Assembly (NCBI GenBank): GCA_964291545.2 | Contig: OZ219859.1 | Location: 1 to 64,000 of the forward strand | DNA: 64,000 bases | Source of the DNA: G963667675 sp964291545 | GTDB taxonomy: Bacteria > Chloroflexota > Dehalococcoidia > Lucifugimonadales > UBA3495 | Direction of reading: 5' to 3' | Part shown: piece by piece, positions 7,797 through 15,836 of the stretch | How positions within the stretch are numbered: the stretch's first letter is position 1 | How the letters are laid out: the number at the start of each line of letters is the position of its first letter | The notes under the pieces: model-generated | What the model saw: the letters and a program-made list of their open reading frames with translations, nothing else | Told to the model about the DNA's origin: nothing | Databases searched by the model: none | Program-made: the position numbers and the translations under genes

Positions 7797-7840
7797 GGTT
7801 TAACTCCTTCCGTTGATGCGGTTGGTGATTCGGCGAGTAG

Positions 7841-7880
7841 CCCTGCGCTGCCTCTTCACGTCGTGTGAGGCAGCGCAGGG
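7841..7880. terminator. Perfect 14-bp stem hairpin upstream of the small-gene run
   Basis: CCCTGCGCTGCCTC at 7841-7854 pairs with 7867-7880 around a 12-nt loop. As at 4242-4278, the stem is 14 bp, GC-rich and lacks a U-tract. It separates the small-gene run from the gene remnant at 7917-8042. Confidence 0.6.
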
Positions 7881-7890
7881 GAGGCGGGCT

Positions 7891-7911
7891 TCGTGTTGCG
7901 GCCCCGAGCGG
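7891..7911. repeat. 21-bp direct repeat, copy 2
   Basis: This is an exact second copy of the 21 bp at 6824-6844, 1,067 bp away, lying between the hairpin at 7841-7880 and a gene remnant. Confidence 0.75.
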
Positions 7912-7916
7912 GCCGT

Positions 7917-8042
7917 CTATGCTGCTCTCAGTGCCGCTATCCGAGCCTTCTCGGCGGCCCTGTGGTCCTCGTAGCAGCGCCCGCTGAGGTGGTAGGACTT
8001 CACCGGCGAGGAGAAGGCCCTGCCGTAGTCGTCCAGGTCCGC
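7917..8042 (-). pseudogene. 3' remnant of a small gene at the edge of the cassette
   Basis: The 41 codons before the TAG at 7917-7919 read as a plausible protein end (DLDDYGRAFSSPVKSYHLSG, then EDHRAAEKARIAALRAA). An in-frame TAG at 8043-8045 immediately precedes it and no start codon is present. Sequence character changes to lower GC at about 8045. This suggests a gene truncated at a recombination junction. Confidence 0.45.
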
Positions 8043-8329
8043 CTAAGAAGACTCGAACTGAGGACACCCCGTATCAAATGGCCTTTGTCGATGATGGTAA
8101 GCAACGGGAACAATTCGAAGCCTGGACGGTCGGAAAGGCCGACAATATTGGGCCCAAAGGTAGGGTTTAGGGAGCCCTACGGCGGTATAGTGCCAAATAG
8201 ACCCACAGTATCCAATTACTTGTGTGGGATGAAGTGTGGGAACGGGCCGCGTTTCGTGCCAAACCACGAGGCTTTTAGCTACAGCCAGCGGGGTATGATG
8301 CTCCCATTCCCTCCGTGAAGCCCCCTGGC

Positions 8330-8545
8330 CTAAACCGCCACACTTACCTGATAGACCACGTCAGCGTCCCTGGGGACATCCTGCCCTTCGTCTCTGAGAG
8401 CCTCCAAATAAAGCCCTATGGCTTCTCTGACGCTTACCAGGGCTTCATCAACCGTTTCGCCCTGGGAGTAGCAGCCGGGCAGTGCCGGGACATCCACCCA
8501 GTACCCCCCTTCCTCGGCGGGATGGACTATGACTGAGTACTCCAT
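8330..8545 (-). CDS. hicB: HicB-type antitoxin
   Basis: The 71-residue protein begins MEYSVIVHPAEEGGYWVDVP and continues ALPGCYSQGETVDEALVSVREAIGL, the partially degraded RNase H fold of HicB. It is short and lacks the usual C-terminal ribbon-helix-helix. GAGGTGAACTT precedes the ATG. It follows hicA by 9 bp on the same strand, the classic hicA-hicB order. HicB neutralises the HicA mRNA interferase and normally represses the operon. Confidence 0.88.
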   Translation of the reverse strand: MEYSVIVHPAEEGGYWVDVPALPGCYSQGETVDEALVSVREAIGLYLEALRDEGQDVPRDADVVYQVSVAV

Positions 8546-8554
8546 AAGTTCACC

Positions 8555-8788
8555 TCACAAGAGCCTTTCGAATTCCTCTGGCGATACACCTGCCCGCTCG
8601 ATAGCGTCCAACAGGATGCCGACCTTTAACGCCCCTCTATGAACCGGCAAGACAATCATGTTTCCGTTGGGGTGTTTGAGTACATGGTGGCTTCCGCGAA
8701 CGCGCACGGTCTCATATCCCATACGGTGAAATGCCCTAATTGCGCGTTGCGCTCTAACGTTTCGGAGCCTTCTCCCTCCCGTACTCAC
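8555..8788 (-). CDS. hicA: HicA-type toxin (mRNA interferase)
   Basis: The 77-residue protein has the HicA dsRBD-like core: FHRMGYETVRVRGSHHVLKHPNG, with the catalytic histidine in GSHH, then IVLPVHRG and SPEEFERLL. The GTG at 8788 is the only upstream start; homology begins about 12 residues in, so the true start is uncertain. It begins 46 bp after the stop of the methyltransferase gene, where hsdS would normally lie. Confidence 0.85.
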   Translation of the reverse strand: MSTGGRRLRNVRAQRAIRAFHRMGYETVRVRGSHHVLKHPNGNMIVLPVHRGALKVGILLDAIERAGVSPEEFERLL

Positions 8789-8833
8789 TATAGACTTGCC
8801 TCGAACATCCCAAGGCCATCCTGCGGATAAATG

Positions 8834-10423
8834 CTAGGAATCAACCGCCCTCTCCTGATCGTCGCCAAATCCCAGCCGGGCCAGGTTCTCCTCGATGGCC
8901 GCGTCCAGCCGCTGGGCCTCGGCCTGCTGTGCGCGCCATTGGCCGGAAAGGCGGGACATCTTTTCCTCGAAGGGCTCTCCGTCGTCCTCGTGGGGAGCAG
9001 CGCCGACGTAGCGGCCGGGGGTGAGCACGTGGCCGTGATTGCGAACCTCTTCCAGCGTTGCGCTCTTGCAGAAGCCCGGAACGTCCGGGTACTCGCCTCC
9101 TTCTTTGCCGCCGCGCCAGGCATGGTAGGTGTCTGAGACGCGGGCTATGTCCTCCTGGGACAGGTCGCGGCGGGTGCGGTCGAGCATGTGCCCCAGTTTG
9201 CGGGCGTCGATGAACGGGGTCTCGCCGGTGCGCTTCCCGCCGCTCCGGCCCCGGCGCAGGAACCAGAGACAGGCGGGTATCTGGGTGGACCGGAAGAGCT
9301 GTCCCGGCAAGGCGATGATGCAGTCCACCAGGTCTGCCTCGATGATGTTCTTGCGTATTTCGCCCTCGCCGGACTGGTTGGAGGACATGGAGCCGTTGGC
9401 CAGCACGAAGCCGGCGATGCCTCGGGGCGCAAGGTGGTACTGGAAGTGCTGCACCCAGGCGAAGTTGGCGTTGCCCACCGGCGGGACTCCGTACTGCCAC
9501 CGCTTGTCGTCACGCAGGACTTCGCCGCCCCAGTCGGAGACGTTGAAGGGCGGATTGGCCAGGATGTAGTCGGCCCGCAGGTCCGGATGTCGGTCGTTGC
9601 GGAAGCTGTCGCCGAACTCGATCTGGCCCGTGATTCCCCGGATGGCCAGGTTCATCTCGGCCATTCGCCAGGTGGTGTAGTTGGACTCCTGGCCGTAGAT
9701 GGAGTTGTCGCCCTTGGCCTTCCCGCCGTTGCCGTTGCCGCTGGCGTGGGCCCGGATGAATTCTATCGACTGCACGAACATGCCCGAAGAGCCGCAGCAG
9801 GGGTCATAGACCCGGCCCTTGTACGGCTCCAGCATATCTACCAGAAGCCGGACCACGGAACGGGGCGTGTAGAACTCGCCGCCCTTCCTGCCCTCGGCCA
9901 GGGCGAACTGCTCCAGGAAATACTCGTAGACGTTGCCCAGCACGTCGGTGGCCCGGGCCTCGGCCCCGCCGACCTTGATGTTGCTCACCATGTCGACCAC
10001 CTGGCCCAGGCGGGTCTTGTCCAATGCCGGGCGGGCGTAGTCCTTGGGCAGCACGTCCTTGAGGGCAGGGTTGTCCCGCTCGATGGCGGACATGGCGTCG
10101 TCCACCGCCTGGCCTATGGTGGGTTGGTGCGCCTGGGACTGCAGCGTCTGCCAGCGGGCTTGAGCAGGCACCCAGAAAATGTTCTCGGCGGTGTACTCGT
10201 CCTGGTCCTCGGCGGCACCTTCGCCCGCTTCGGCCAGCACCTGAGCGCGGCGCTCCTCGAAGGCGTCGGAGATGTACTTGAGGAAAATCAGTCCCAGGAC
10301 GACGTGCTTGTACTCGGCGGCGTCCATGCTGCCCCGCAGGGCGTCGGCCATGCGCCAGTATTCGGCCTCGTGGCCCGTGTTGATGGCGTCGTCCTTTGCT
10401 CTTGCTGCCTGAGTAGTAGCCAT
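8834..10423 (-). CDS. hsdM: Type I restriction-modification DNA methyltransferase (M subunit), orphan
   Basis: The 529-residue N6-adenine methyltransferase has the HsdM N-terminal helical domain (YKHVVLGLIFLKYISDAFEE). The SAM-binding region is GEFYTPRSVVRLLVDML with DPCCGSSGMFVQ near 212, and the catalytic NPPF motif (ILANPPFNVSDW) is near 296. The ATG at 10423 follows AGGATAGGACA; an upstream in-frame ATG at 10474 lacks a site. HsdM normally works with an HsdS specificity subunit. No hsdS or hsdR is in the window: hicAB follows downstream and no CDS precedes it for about 580 bp. It may be a remnant, or may use an HsdS encoded elsewhere. Confidence 0.92.
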   Translation of the reverse strand: MATTQAARAKDDAINTGHEAEYWRMADALRGSMDAAEYKHVVLGLIFLKYISDAFEERRAQVLAEAGEGAAEDQDEYTAENIFWVPAQARWQTLQSQAHQPTIGQAVDDAMSAIERDNPALKDVLPKDYARPALDKTRLGQVVDMVSNIKVGGAEARATDVLGNVYEYFLEQFALAEGRKGGEFYTPRSVVRLLVDMLEPYKGRVYDPCCGSSGMFVQSIEFIRAHASGNGNGGKAKGDNSIYGQESNYTTWRMAEMNLAIRGITGQIEFGDSFRNDRHPDLRADYILANPPFNVSDWGGEVLRDDKRWQYGVPPVGNANFAWVQHFQYHLAPRGIAGFVLANGSMSSNQSGEGEIRKNIIEADLVDCIIALPGQLFRSTQIPACLWFLRRGRSGGKRTGETPFIDARKLGHMLDRTRRDLSQEDIARVSDTYHAWRGGKEGGEYPDVPGFCKSATLEEVRNHGHVLTPGRYVGAAPHEDDGEPFEEKMSRLSGQWRAQQAEAQRLDAAIEENLARLGFGDDQERAVDS

Positions 10424-11006
10424 TGTCCTATCCTTCAAAATGAAACGATAACCTTGGCTCTGTATACACTGCAAGGTTATGCTCCAAGGTGAACTCAGTC
10501 AATGCAGTGAGTGGCCCCGGTTGCATTCAGAGAATCGTGTGCCTACTGGAGGAAGGGCCATAGGCCCAAGGCAAACGAAACCCGCTGGAGGTGGGGTTTC
10601 AAGGCGAGGGATCGAACCGAAGGCATGGAATGGCCGCCGCCCCCGTTGACCTGCGGGAGGGCCTGGAGCTGTCCAATCCGCCGCCGGCCCACAAAATTCC
10701 CCAGCCTCTCAGAGATTCTCCGCCCGCGCGCCTATGATTCCTTCGAAATACAGGCTATTCCAGACGGTGCATCGTACCGCCTGAATTTCTGGCGTCGGGA
10801 ATTACGCCGAGGTGAGACAGGTGACGAGGCGTCGAACCAAGGGCTGGAACACGGGAGGCGTTTGGCGTTGTGCTGATTATTCCCCTGTGATACCTTTGCC
10901 GCTCGTCATCTGCCACTGTTCCGGTGACGCGGGTGGCGGATATGCTGCCCATTGATAGTTGGGAGGCCGGGATGCTCTGACGGGCTGGGCCGGCCTCCCT
11001 TTCTCG
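10424..11006. other. 583-bp gap without a supported gene
   Basis: No frame has a convincing start, ribosome-binding site or family match. Short plus-strand frames here are Arg- and Pro-rich and look like chance. The gap contains the hairpin at 10961-10999 and may hold decayed restriction-system or recombinase DNA. Confidence 0.5.
10961..10999. terminator. GC-rich hairpin after the AlpA-like gene
   Basis: GGGAGGCCGG (10961-10970) pairs with 10990-10999 and is followed on the plus strand by TTTCTC. It starts 8 bp past the AlpA-like stop on the minus strand and shares GGGAGGCCG with the hairpin at 4242-4278. Confidence 0.6.
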
Positions 11007-11201
11007 CTAGGCTTGATCCGCCGCACGCTCGGTAGCGGCCTCTATCCAGTCCTGAACGTCGCTGGCTCTCCATCGGACGCTCCGAGGGCCGGTCGGAATG
11101 GGCTTCGGGAACGTTCCGACCTTTACTTGGCGAAAGATAGTCGCACGGCTCAGCCGGGTTGTCTTGGTAACATCGTCGATATTCAGCAATTGCTCCAACA
11201 T
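11007..11201 (-). CDS. AlpA/excisionase-family helix-turn-helix protein
   Basis: The 64-residue protein begins MLEQLLNIDDVTKTTRLSRA and contains the winged-helix signature TIFRQVKVGTFPKPI ... VRWRASDVQDWIEA of AlpA prophage regulators and MerR-like excisionases. These bind DNA to activate an integrase gene or direct excision. No integrase gene is visible nearby, so it may regulate a distant gene or be left from a lost element. A TTGACA sits about 60 bp upstream, with AGTGTCT repeated on either side of the would-be -10. Confidence 0.85.
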   Translation of the reverse strand: MLEQLLNIDDVTKTTRLSRATIFRQVKVGTFPKPIPTGPRSVRWRASDVQDWIEAATERAADQA

Positions 11202-11768
11202 GATTCATACCCGATGGTGATATCGTCTTCACTAAGTGTCTGCGCAATCAGTGTCTTTGTCAAGCCATAAATGCCGTGTTCTGGACAATATGCAATAGAT
11301 TATGGCGAAATATATGACTAATGATTACGAAATGCGTCGCCATCGATAACCTGTTTGGAGCCCTATCGCAAAATCGGACTAGTCCGTTTTGCTTACGTTC
11401 GTGAATTTGGCCGGAGTTTGTGAAGCATTCAGTAAGACATCCCCAGGTTCTGTAGCATTGGCCTCAATTTTGGTTGCTTGGTTACGAAAAAAATAGAACA
11501 AGTGATGCTCTTGCGTGGGCGCTAGCGAAACACTGGGTAGGTCCACCGCTCCCATAGTGCCGGGACTCGGTGCTGCACCATGCAAGCCTCCCGGCAATCT
11601 ATCCGCCGAGGGGCTTTGAGGACCAGGGCAACTGTGTCAATCGCCTATTCCGAGAAGTAGGTTCCGTTTCCTTTCGGTGTTCGACGCTCTTGAGCCTAAA
11701 TGTGTCGGACACCAGAAGCAAACTGAAGCATCCACGGTTGAGTTTTGCGTTCTGTCTACATTGCACCT
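11202..11768. other. 567-bp low-GC gap, AlpA promoter region only
   Basis: On the minus strand TTGACA occurs at 11258-11263. Two direct copies of AGTGTCT (11235-11241 and 11250-11256) lie 15 bp apart and could be an operator. The rest is AT-richer than its neighbours and has no convincing gene. Confidence 0.45.
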
Positions 11769-13394
11769 TTACTTAGGGCCGTAATACCAGCGGTCGATGA
11801 TCTTCATCGCCGCAACGTCGCTGAAAGCCACCCTGAGTTCGCTGACTTCCAGTGGCCCCTGGGACAACGACAACGCATACAGGTCCCGCAACCCTTCGTG
11901 GAACCCTTCTTCGCCCAACGTCTCGAACAGTTCCATGAACAACTGCGTCCCCAGATGGTAATGGCAGAGGCCGCTAACGCTGCCCTCAATGTCCAGGTCC
12001 TCAATGGTCTTGTCGCACCCGTCGAAGTTTCTTTCCAGGTAGACATTCCGGCCACTTACGCTTTCCTGGAAAAGGTCGGCAAGGGTGTTGGCAATGCCTT
12101 CGTCTATCCACGGTCTACCAGACCCCCAGAAATAGTGGCCGACTTCATGCATCAGCAAGTGGCGAAGCCCCTGGTCCACCTGTGGGTTCTCGTCAAATTT
12201 CGGGTCGATGGCAACGTGCGTGCCTGCGTTAAGCCCATGCCAGCCGCCATCAGCAATCAATATCCTAATGTGCGGCGTAGGGAATGGCGCAGCCATGATC
12301 GATTCCAGTTCCATCAGGACATCCGCCGCAATGTCCATGCTTTCATCCGAACCTTCCACGTCAACCCGAACCAAAATCAGGTCCGTTGCCCCGGTGAGCG
12401 GAAGGCGGATTCGCCGTTCTTCAAGACTTACATGACTGGGGGAAAACAATCGCTCGACCATGCTTGGGTCGTCCGCATTTTCAGCACTGGTGATAGTAGG
12501 TAAAGCCTTAGCCCATTGGTCTGTGATCCCGTCCCTTAATGCCGGGTATCCCAGTATCTTTAAAAATTCCTCTTCGGACTCAAATGCCAGCCAGCCAAGC
12601 AATTCCAAGGCTTCCGCGTCGGCCAACTCGACCGTGCTCAAAAACGGCATCGCCAACAGTGCGCCGCTGTAGGCATGAAACTCCGAAAAATACTCGAGGT
12701 AATCAACGGCCCTCGCTTCAACACCGGAAAGGCCGTCCCGCATCCATGGAGCGGCCAACAACGCGTCTAGGGCATCGGTTTCAAAGTCCGCCATGACCGT
12801 GAATTCGTCAATGGTAGATCGCTCCAAGGCGGAAAGGCCGTCCTGTACCCAGGCAAGCTCCTGGATTTGACGGGCCTGCACCGGGTAATAGTGCACCAGC
12901 CATCGGGTGCTGGCCGCATCGTACAAAGTTGCCAGCGTCACCACTGGCTTAGGCGTGGGCGTGAGGGTAGGCGTAGGGCCCGGTATTGGCGTCGAGGTCG
13001 GCGTTGGAGTAGGAGTCGGCGTCGCCGTCGCCGCTGGGACAGGCGTTGGAGTAGGACTCGGGGTCGGCGTCGCCGTCGGGGCAGTCGTAGGTGTTGGAGC
13101 AAGGGTGACGGCGACTGTCTCTGTTGTTACAGGGGTCACCGCTGGCGTCGCTGTTACCATGGGAGACGGAATAGGTGTAACAGTTGCCAACGTTAGTAGC
13201 ACAGGCATTGTGGGCGGCGTAGGCTGTACATTGCCGGCTGTCGCAGGCGACGTAACCGGCGCAGGCGTGGATTGACGCTCAATAGGTGTCGGCGTTGCTG
13301 CAATGCCTGGGGTTGACTGGGCAGAACGACATCCAGTGATTCCAACCGCCAGAGCAATGAGACAGAAGATGATCAAGAAACGTGGCGAGGCCAT
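11769..13394 (-). CDS. Lipoprotein with Pro/Thr linker and HExxH metallopeptidase domain
   Basis: The 541-residue protein starts with a lipoprotein signal (LIIFCLIALAVGITGC, lipobox cysteine near residue 22). About 140 residues of Thr-Pro-rich linker follow, typical of Chloroflexota surface lipoproteins. Residues 170-350 contain imperfect repeats (SALERSTIDEFTVMADFE, SGVEARAVDYLEYFSEF). The C-terminal domain has LLMHEVGHYFWGSG and PWIDEGIANTLADLF, a gluzincin HExxH plus downstream Glu. It is probably an outer-surface zinc peptidase; the substrate is unknown. GGGAG precedes the ATG. Confidence 0.8.
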   Translation of the reverse strand: MASPRFLIIFCLIALAVGITGCRSAQSTPGIAATPTPIERQSTPAPVTSPATAGNVQPTPPTMPVLLTLATVTPIPSPMVTATPAVTPVTTETVAVTLAPTPTTAPTATPTPSPTPTPVPAATATPTPTPTPTSTPIPGPTPTLTPTPKPVVTLATLYDAASTRWLVHYYPVQARQIQELAWVQDGLSALERSTIDEFTVMADFETDALDALLAAPWMRDGLSGVEARAVDYLEYFSEFHAYSGALLAMPFLSTVELADAEALELLGWLAFESEEEFLKILGYPALRDGITDQWAKALPTITSAENADDPSMVERLFSPSHVSLEERRIRLPLTGATDLILVRVDVEGSDESMDIAADVLMELESIMAAPFPTPHIRILIADGGWHGLNAGTHVAIDPKFDENPQVDQGLRHLLMHEVGHYFWGSGRPWIDEGIANTLADLFQESVSGRNVYLERNFDGCDKTIEDLDIEGSVSGLCHYHLGTQLFMELFETLGEEGFHEGLRDLYALSLSQGPLEVSELRVAFSDVAAMKIIDRWYYGPK

Positions 13395-13556
13395 GACCGC
13401 ACTCCCAAATGGATGGCGGGCCTCGCCGGGATAGGGGCCAGAGGTGCTACCGGACGAAAATCAGATAGCTACAATCCCAACAGTGGACGTGATAAGATTT
13501 ATCACGGCCGTAGCGGCCTGTGGGATCGCCGCTCATCCCGGCGATTCCCATGTAAG

Positions 13557-13595
13557 GGGCCTGGACGGAGTAGAGATTCGCCCAGGCCCTATTTT
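13557..13595 (+). terminator. Terminator-like hairpin
   Basis: GGGCCTGG (13557-13564) pairs with CCAGGCCC (13582-13589), followed by TATTTTGTTT on the plus strand. No plus-strand gene ends here, so it may serve a small RNA or be a relic. An adjacent imperfect inverted repeat (GGGATCGCCG/CGGCGATTCCC, about 13521-13550) adds more structure. Confidence 0.5.
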
Positions 13596-13648
13596 GTTTG
13601 CGTTATATCATGAAGAAGCCCCCTTGCGGCTGAGGGTCCGGTAAGCTG

Positions 13649-14026
13649 CTAACGCCAACCTGTCCAACACAAGCCAAAGCAAGAGGGCACGGTGCCAGAC
13701 CCCGTTTCGGATCGTGTTGGGGGGTGAGTTACCCCAGGCGTTAGCGGAGACAGTGTATACGGTCGCGGAGAGATTTGTCGAGAGAGGAAGGGCTTTTCAA
13801 TCGAGGCCCAAAGCCAGTTGTCAGTACCGTCAGAGGGCCGCGATGAACGCAAAGCCAGGACAAAGAGACCCCACCGGGGTTCCGGGTGCTCTTGGAGTCT
13901 TACACGCCTGACGTTAGATAGACCATATGCCAAAAGAAAACGAGACCGTCGGTTGGTCCGTTCTGCCTGTATCCGGGCATCTTCGTCTAAGCCAGAAGCG
14001 CAGTTTCTAATTGCTTCTTTTGCCAT
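13649..14026 (-). CDS. Possible small hypothetical protein
   Basis: The ATG at 14026 follows TAGGAAACGAC. The product of 125 residues begins MAKEAIRNCASGLDEDARIQ, with RFLLAYGLSNVRRVRLQEHP in the middle and a Pro-rich, less convincing end. No family is recognised. It may be real only in its first half. Confidence 0.3.
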   Translation of the reverse strand: MAKEAIRNCASGLDEDARIQAERTNRRSRFLLAYGLSNVRRVRLQEHPEPRWGLFVLALRSSRPSDGTDNWLWASIEKPFLSRQISPRPYTLSPLTPGVTHPPTRSETGSGTVPSCFGLCWTGWR

Positions 14027-14147
14027 GTCGTTTCCTATTGGTTGTTTTGGTTGCGCTGAACATTGGTACCCGGACACCAACTGCTGTGCCAGAAACCAGC
14101 CAACCCCCTCGTCGACTTCCCAATGCGGGCAACTGGGGCCCCGGTCC

Positions 14148-14963
14148 TCAACCCGATGGGTCCCTGTCGTCCGGTGGGTTGCGGGAAAAGCCGTTGAGGT
14201 CTACTGTGCCCATCGGTAGCTCCCACTCCGCTCGGTCCCGTGGAATACCCAACAGGCGGGCCACGCGCCGCTGGTCGTAATCGTCCCTAATGGTGAACGG
14301 CTCAGGCTGCCGCTCCCGAAATTCGTCCAATTCCCGCGCGAAACCAGTGGCCTGGTCGACAACGCTATGAATATCGGGCGGCTCCTCCCGGTAGACCCAG
14401 AATTCCTCGTCCTCGTCATCAATATCGTCCGACTCCTGCACTCGGTCCCAGTAATCCTTGCGCTCGAATAAGCGAGCGGCCAATCTAACCAAAGCGCCGA
14501 AACGTGGTCGGTTAAACTCGTGCCCCAATTGGTCGGCAATATCACTCGATGCTTCATGGTCCCACCCCCGTCTCATCCCCACTGCACTCAGTCCGTAAAC
14601 CACGCTCCCCCAAACACCCTTGGACGCCCGCCTGGGATGGTCACCCTCCAATTCGGATCGGGCCTGCTGCAAGAAGTCACGGCTTATTGCTACCTGGTCT
14701 TCAACGCTATTCACGTCGATGCCCCTGCAGACTATGAGCCCCGGGTCAGGCAACGGGTACTTGTCGTCGATTTCGAGTTCCCAAACCCGAAAATAGAGTG
14801 CATTGTTGGCCAGCCGGTTAAAGTCCCAGTCAGGATGTTTCGCCAACCAAGTGGTAGCCCTGTCGAATACTTCCTCCTCCAAGGTGACGTGAACCAATCG
14901 CCGGCCTTCCTCGGTTGCTTGGATTTTGCAGATATTAGGATGTTCTTGGGATTCAGATGCCAT
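14148..14963 (-). CDS. PaREP1/HEPN-like helical protein
   Basis: The 271-residue product has an N-terminal segment (residues 20-75) and then a helical region (DFLQQARSELEGDHPRRASK, GVWGSVVYGLSAVGMRRGWDHE). This matches the pattern of PaREP1-type HEPN proteins, including an Arg-x4-His (RRGWDH) as in HEPN RNases. HEPN domains are often toxins or RNA-cleaving defence components; no nucleotidyltransferase partner is adjacent. AGGAGG before the ATG at 14963 fixes the start over an upstream ATG at 14990. An acidic stretch (ESDDIDDEDEEFW) precedes the C-terminal third. Confidence 0.6.
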   Translation of the reverse strand: MASESQEHPNICKIQATEEGRRLVHVTLEEEVFDRATTWLAKHPDWDFNRLANNALYFRVWELEIDDKYPLPDPGLIVCRGIDVNSVEDQVAISRDFLQQARSELEGDHPRRASKGVWGSVVYGLSAVGMRRGWDHEASSDIADQLGHEFNRPRFGALVRLAARLFERKDYWDRVQESDDIDDEDEEFWVYREEPPDIHSVVDQATGFARELDEFRERQPEPFTIRDDYDQRRVARLLGIPRDRAEWELPMGTVDLNGFSRNPPDDRDPSG

Positions 14964-15410
14964 CAGTTCCTCCTGGGCGCAGCATTGCAATCCGGCTTTT
15001 TAACTCGGCGATTGGGTCATATTCCCCAAAGCCCGTAAGTCCCCGGAATTCAGTAACGCTGGCCCATAAATTCAATCAACGTCGGTCTGCTCACTCCCAA
15101 GGCCACCGAGCAAAGCCCACGGACGATTGGGAGCCCAGGTTGAGGTCTTGGAACCCCGTAAACCGCCGTAGCCGTTCAAGTTGGACCTCGGCAGGAAAGG
15201 CCAAAATTAGTCTCGACGGGCGCTGCTACAAAAGCCTGAAGACGTGCTCCCGATTCTGCATAGTGATCCGAGCCCGTCGGAGATATGCCTCCAAACTGGA
15301 ATGGCTCCCCATCATGCCTGTCGCTGAGGCGGGCACACGGGACCTCAGAACAACATTGGCAATCAGCTATCCACTAATCCACTTGCCATCAATCGGAATC
15401 CAAGATTGCC
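14964..15410. other. 447-bp gap, possibly decayed coding DNA
   Basis: Minus-strand frames here contain short protein-like runs broken by TAG codons and no start. I see no intact gene, RNA gene or clear repeat. Confidence 0.4.
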
Positions 15411-15836
15411 TCATGGTGTTCCCGTTCGAAGACCGGCGGCCAACGACCGCATGCACCGAGCGTAGCCTATTAACCCGCCGTAGCAGGCCGCCTTCGAAGC
15501 AAAGGCAAAGGTTGCGGCCAAGGCCATCCAACCCGTACATACCAGTGCAGTCGTGAGCGATAGTTGCCCAAGGCCAGTGATGCTTTGACCAGTCGGTCCC
15601 GGGGCGCCCCAGGCGGCGAACGCCACCGTTGCCCAACCTAGCCATACGGGCCACCATTCGGTCCAAGAGACATAAACGTGGCATATCCTGGCCGACACAA
15701 GAATTCCCGAAACGACCAACAGGGCCATTAGTCCGGCATCAAACAGAGTCTGGGGAGCCGCCGGCACCGGTTCAAGGCGAAATCCGAGCCCCATCCAGAT
15801 AACTAGGCCAATCGCGATGACTGCTGTTGTTATACT
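15411..15836 (-). pseudogene. Downstream part of a membrane protein cut off by an in-frame TAG
   Basis: This frame continues directly in phase from the gene ending at 15837. It encodes further hydrophobic segments (TTAVIAIGLVIWMGLGF, LMALLVVSGILVSARI, LGWATVAFAAWGAPG). No start codon lies between the TAG and the first membrane segment: an ATG at 15794 falls inside it. Together the two parts would make a 313-residue membrane protein, so one point mutation probably split a single gene. Confidence 0.55.

Noticed and set aside
8043..8075. tRNA-like 3' end (ACTCGAACT flanked by AAGAAG) suggesting an attachment site
   Set aside because: The T-stem does not pair and no full or partial tRNA fits; no second copy was found in the window.
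10511..10876. 121-residue plus-strand frame
   Set aside because: Arg-, Trp- and Pro-rich with no ribosome-binding site or family features; likely chance in GC-rich DNA.
12900..13275. Plus-strand Gly/Val- and Arg-rich frames
   Set aside because: They are antisense reads of the Thr-Pro repeat linker of the minus-strand lipoprotein.
14957..15556. 199-residue plus-strand frame
   Set aside because: It overlaps well-supported minus-strand genes at both ends and has no coding character.
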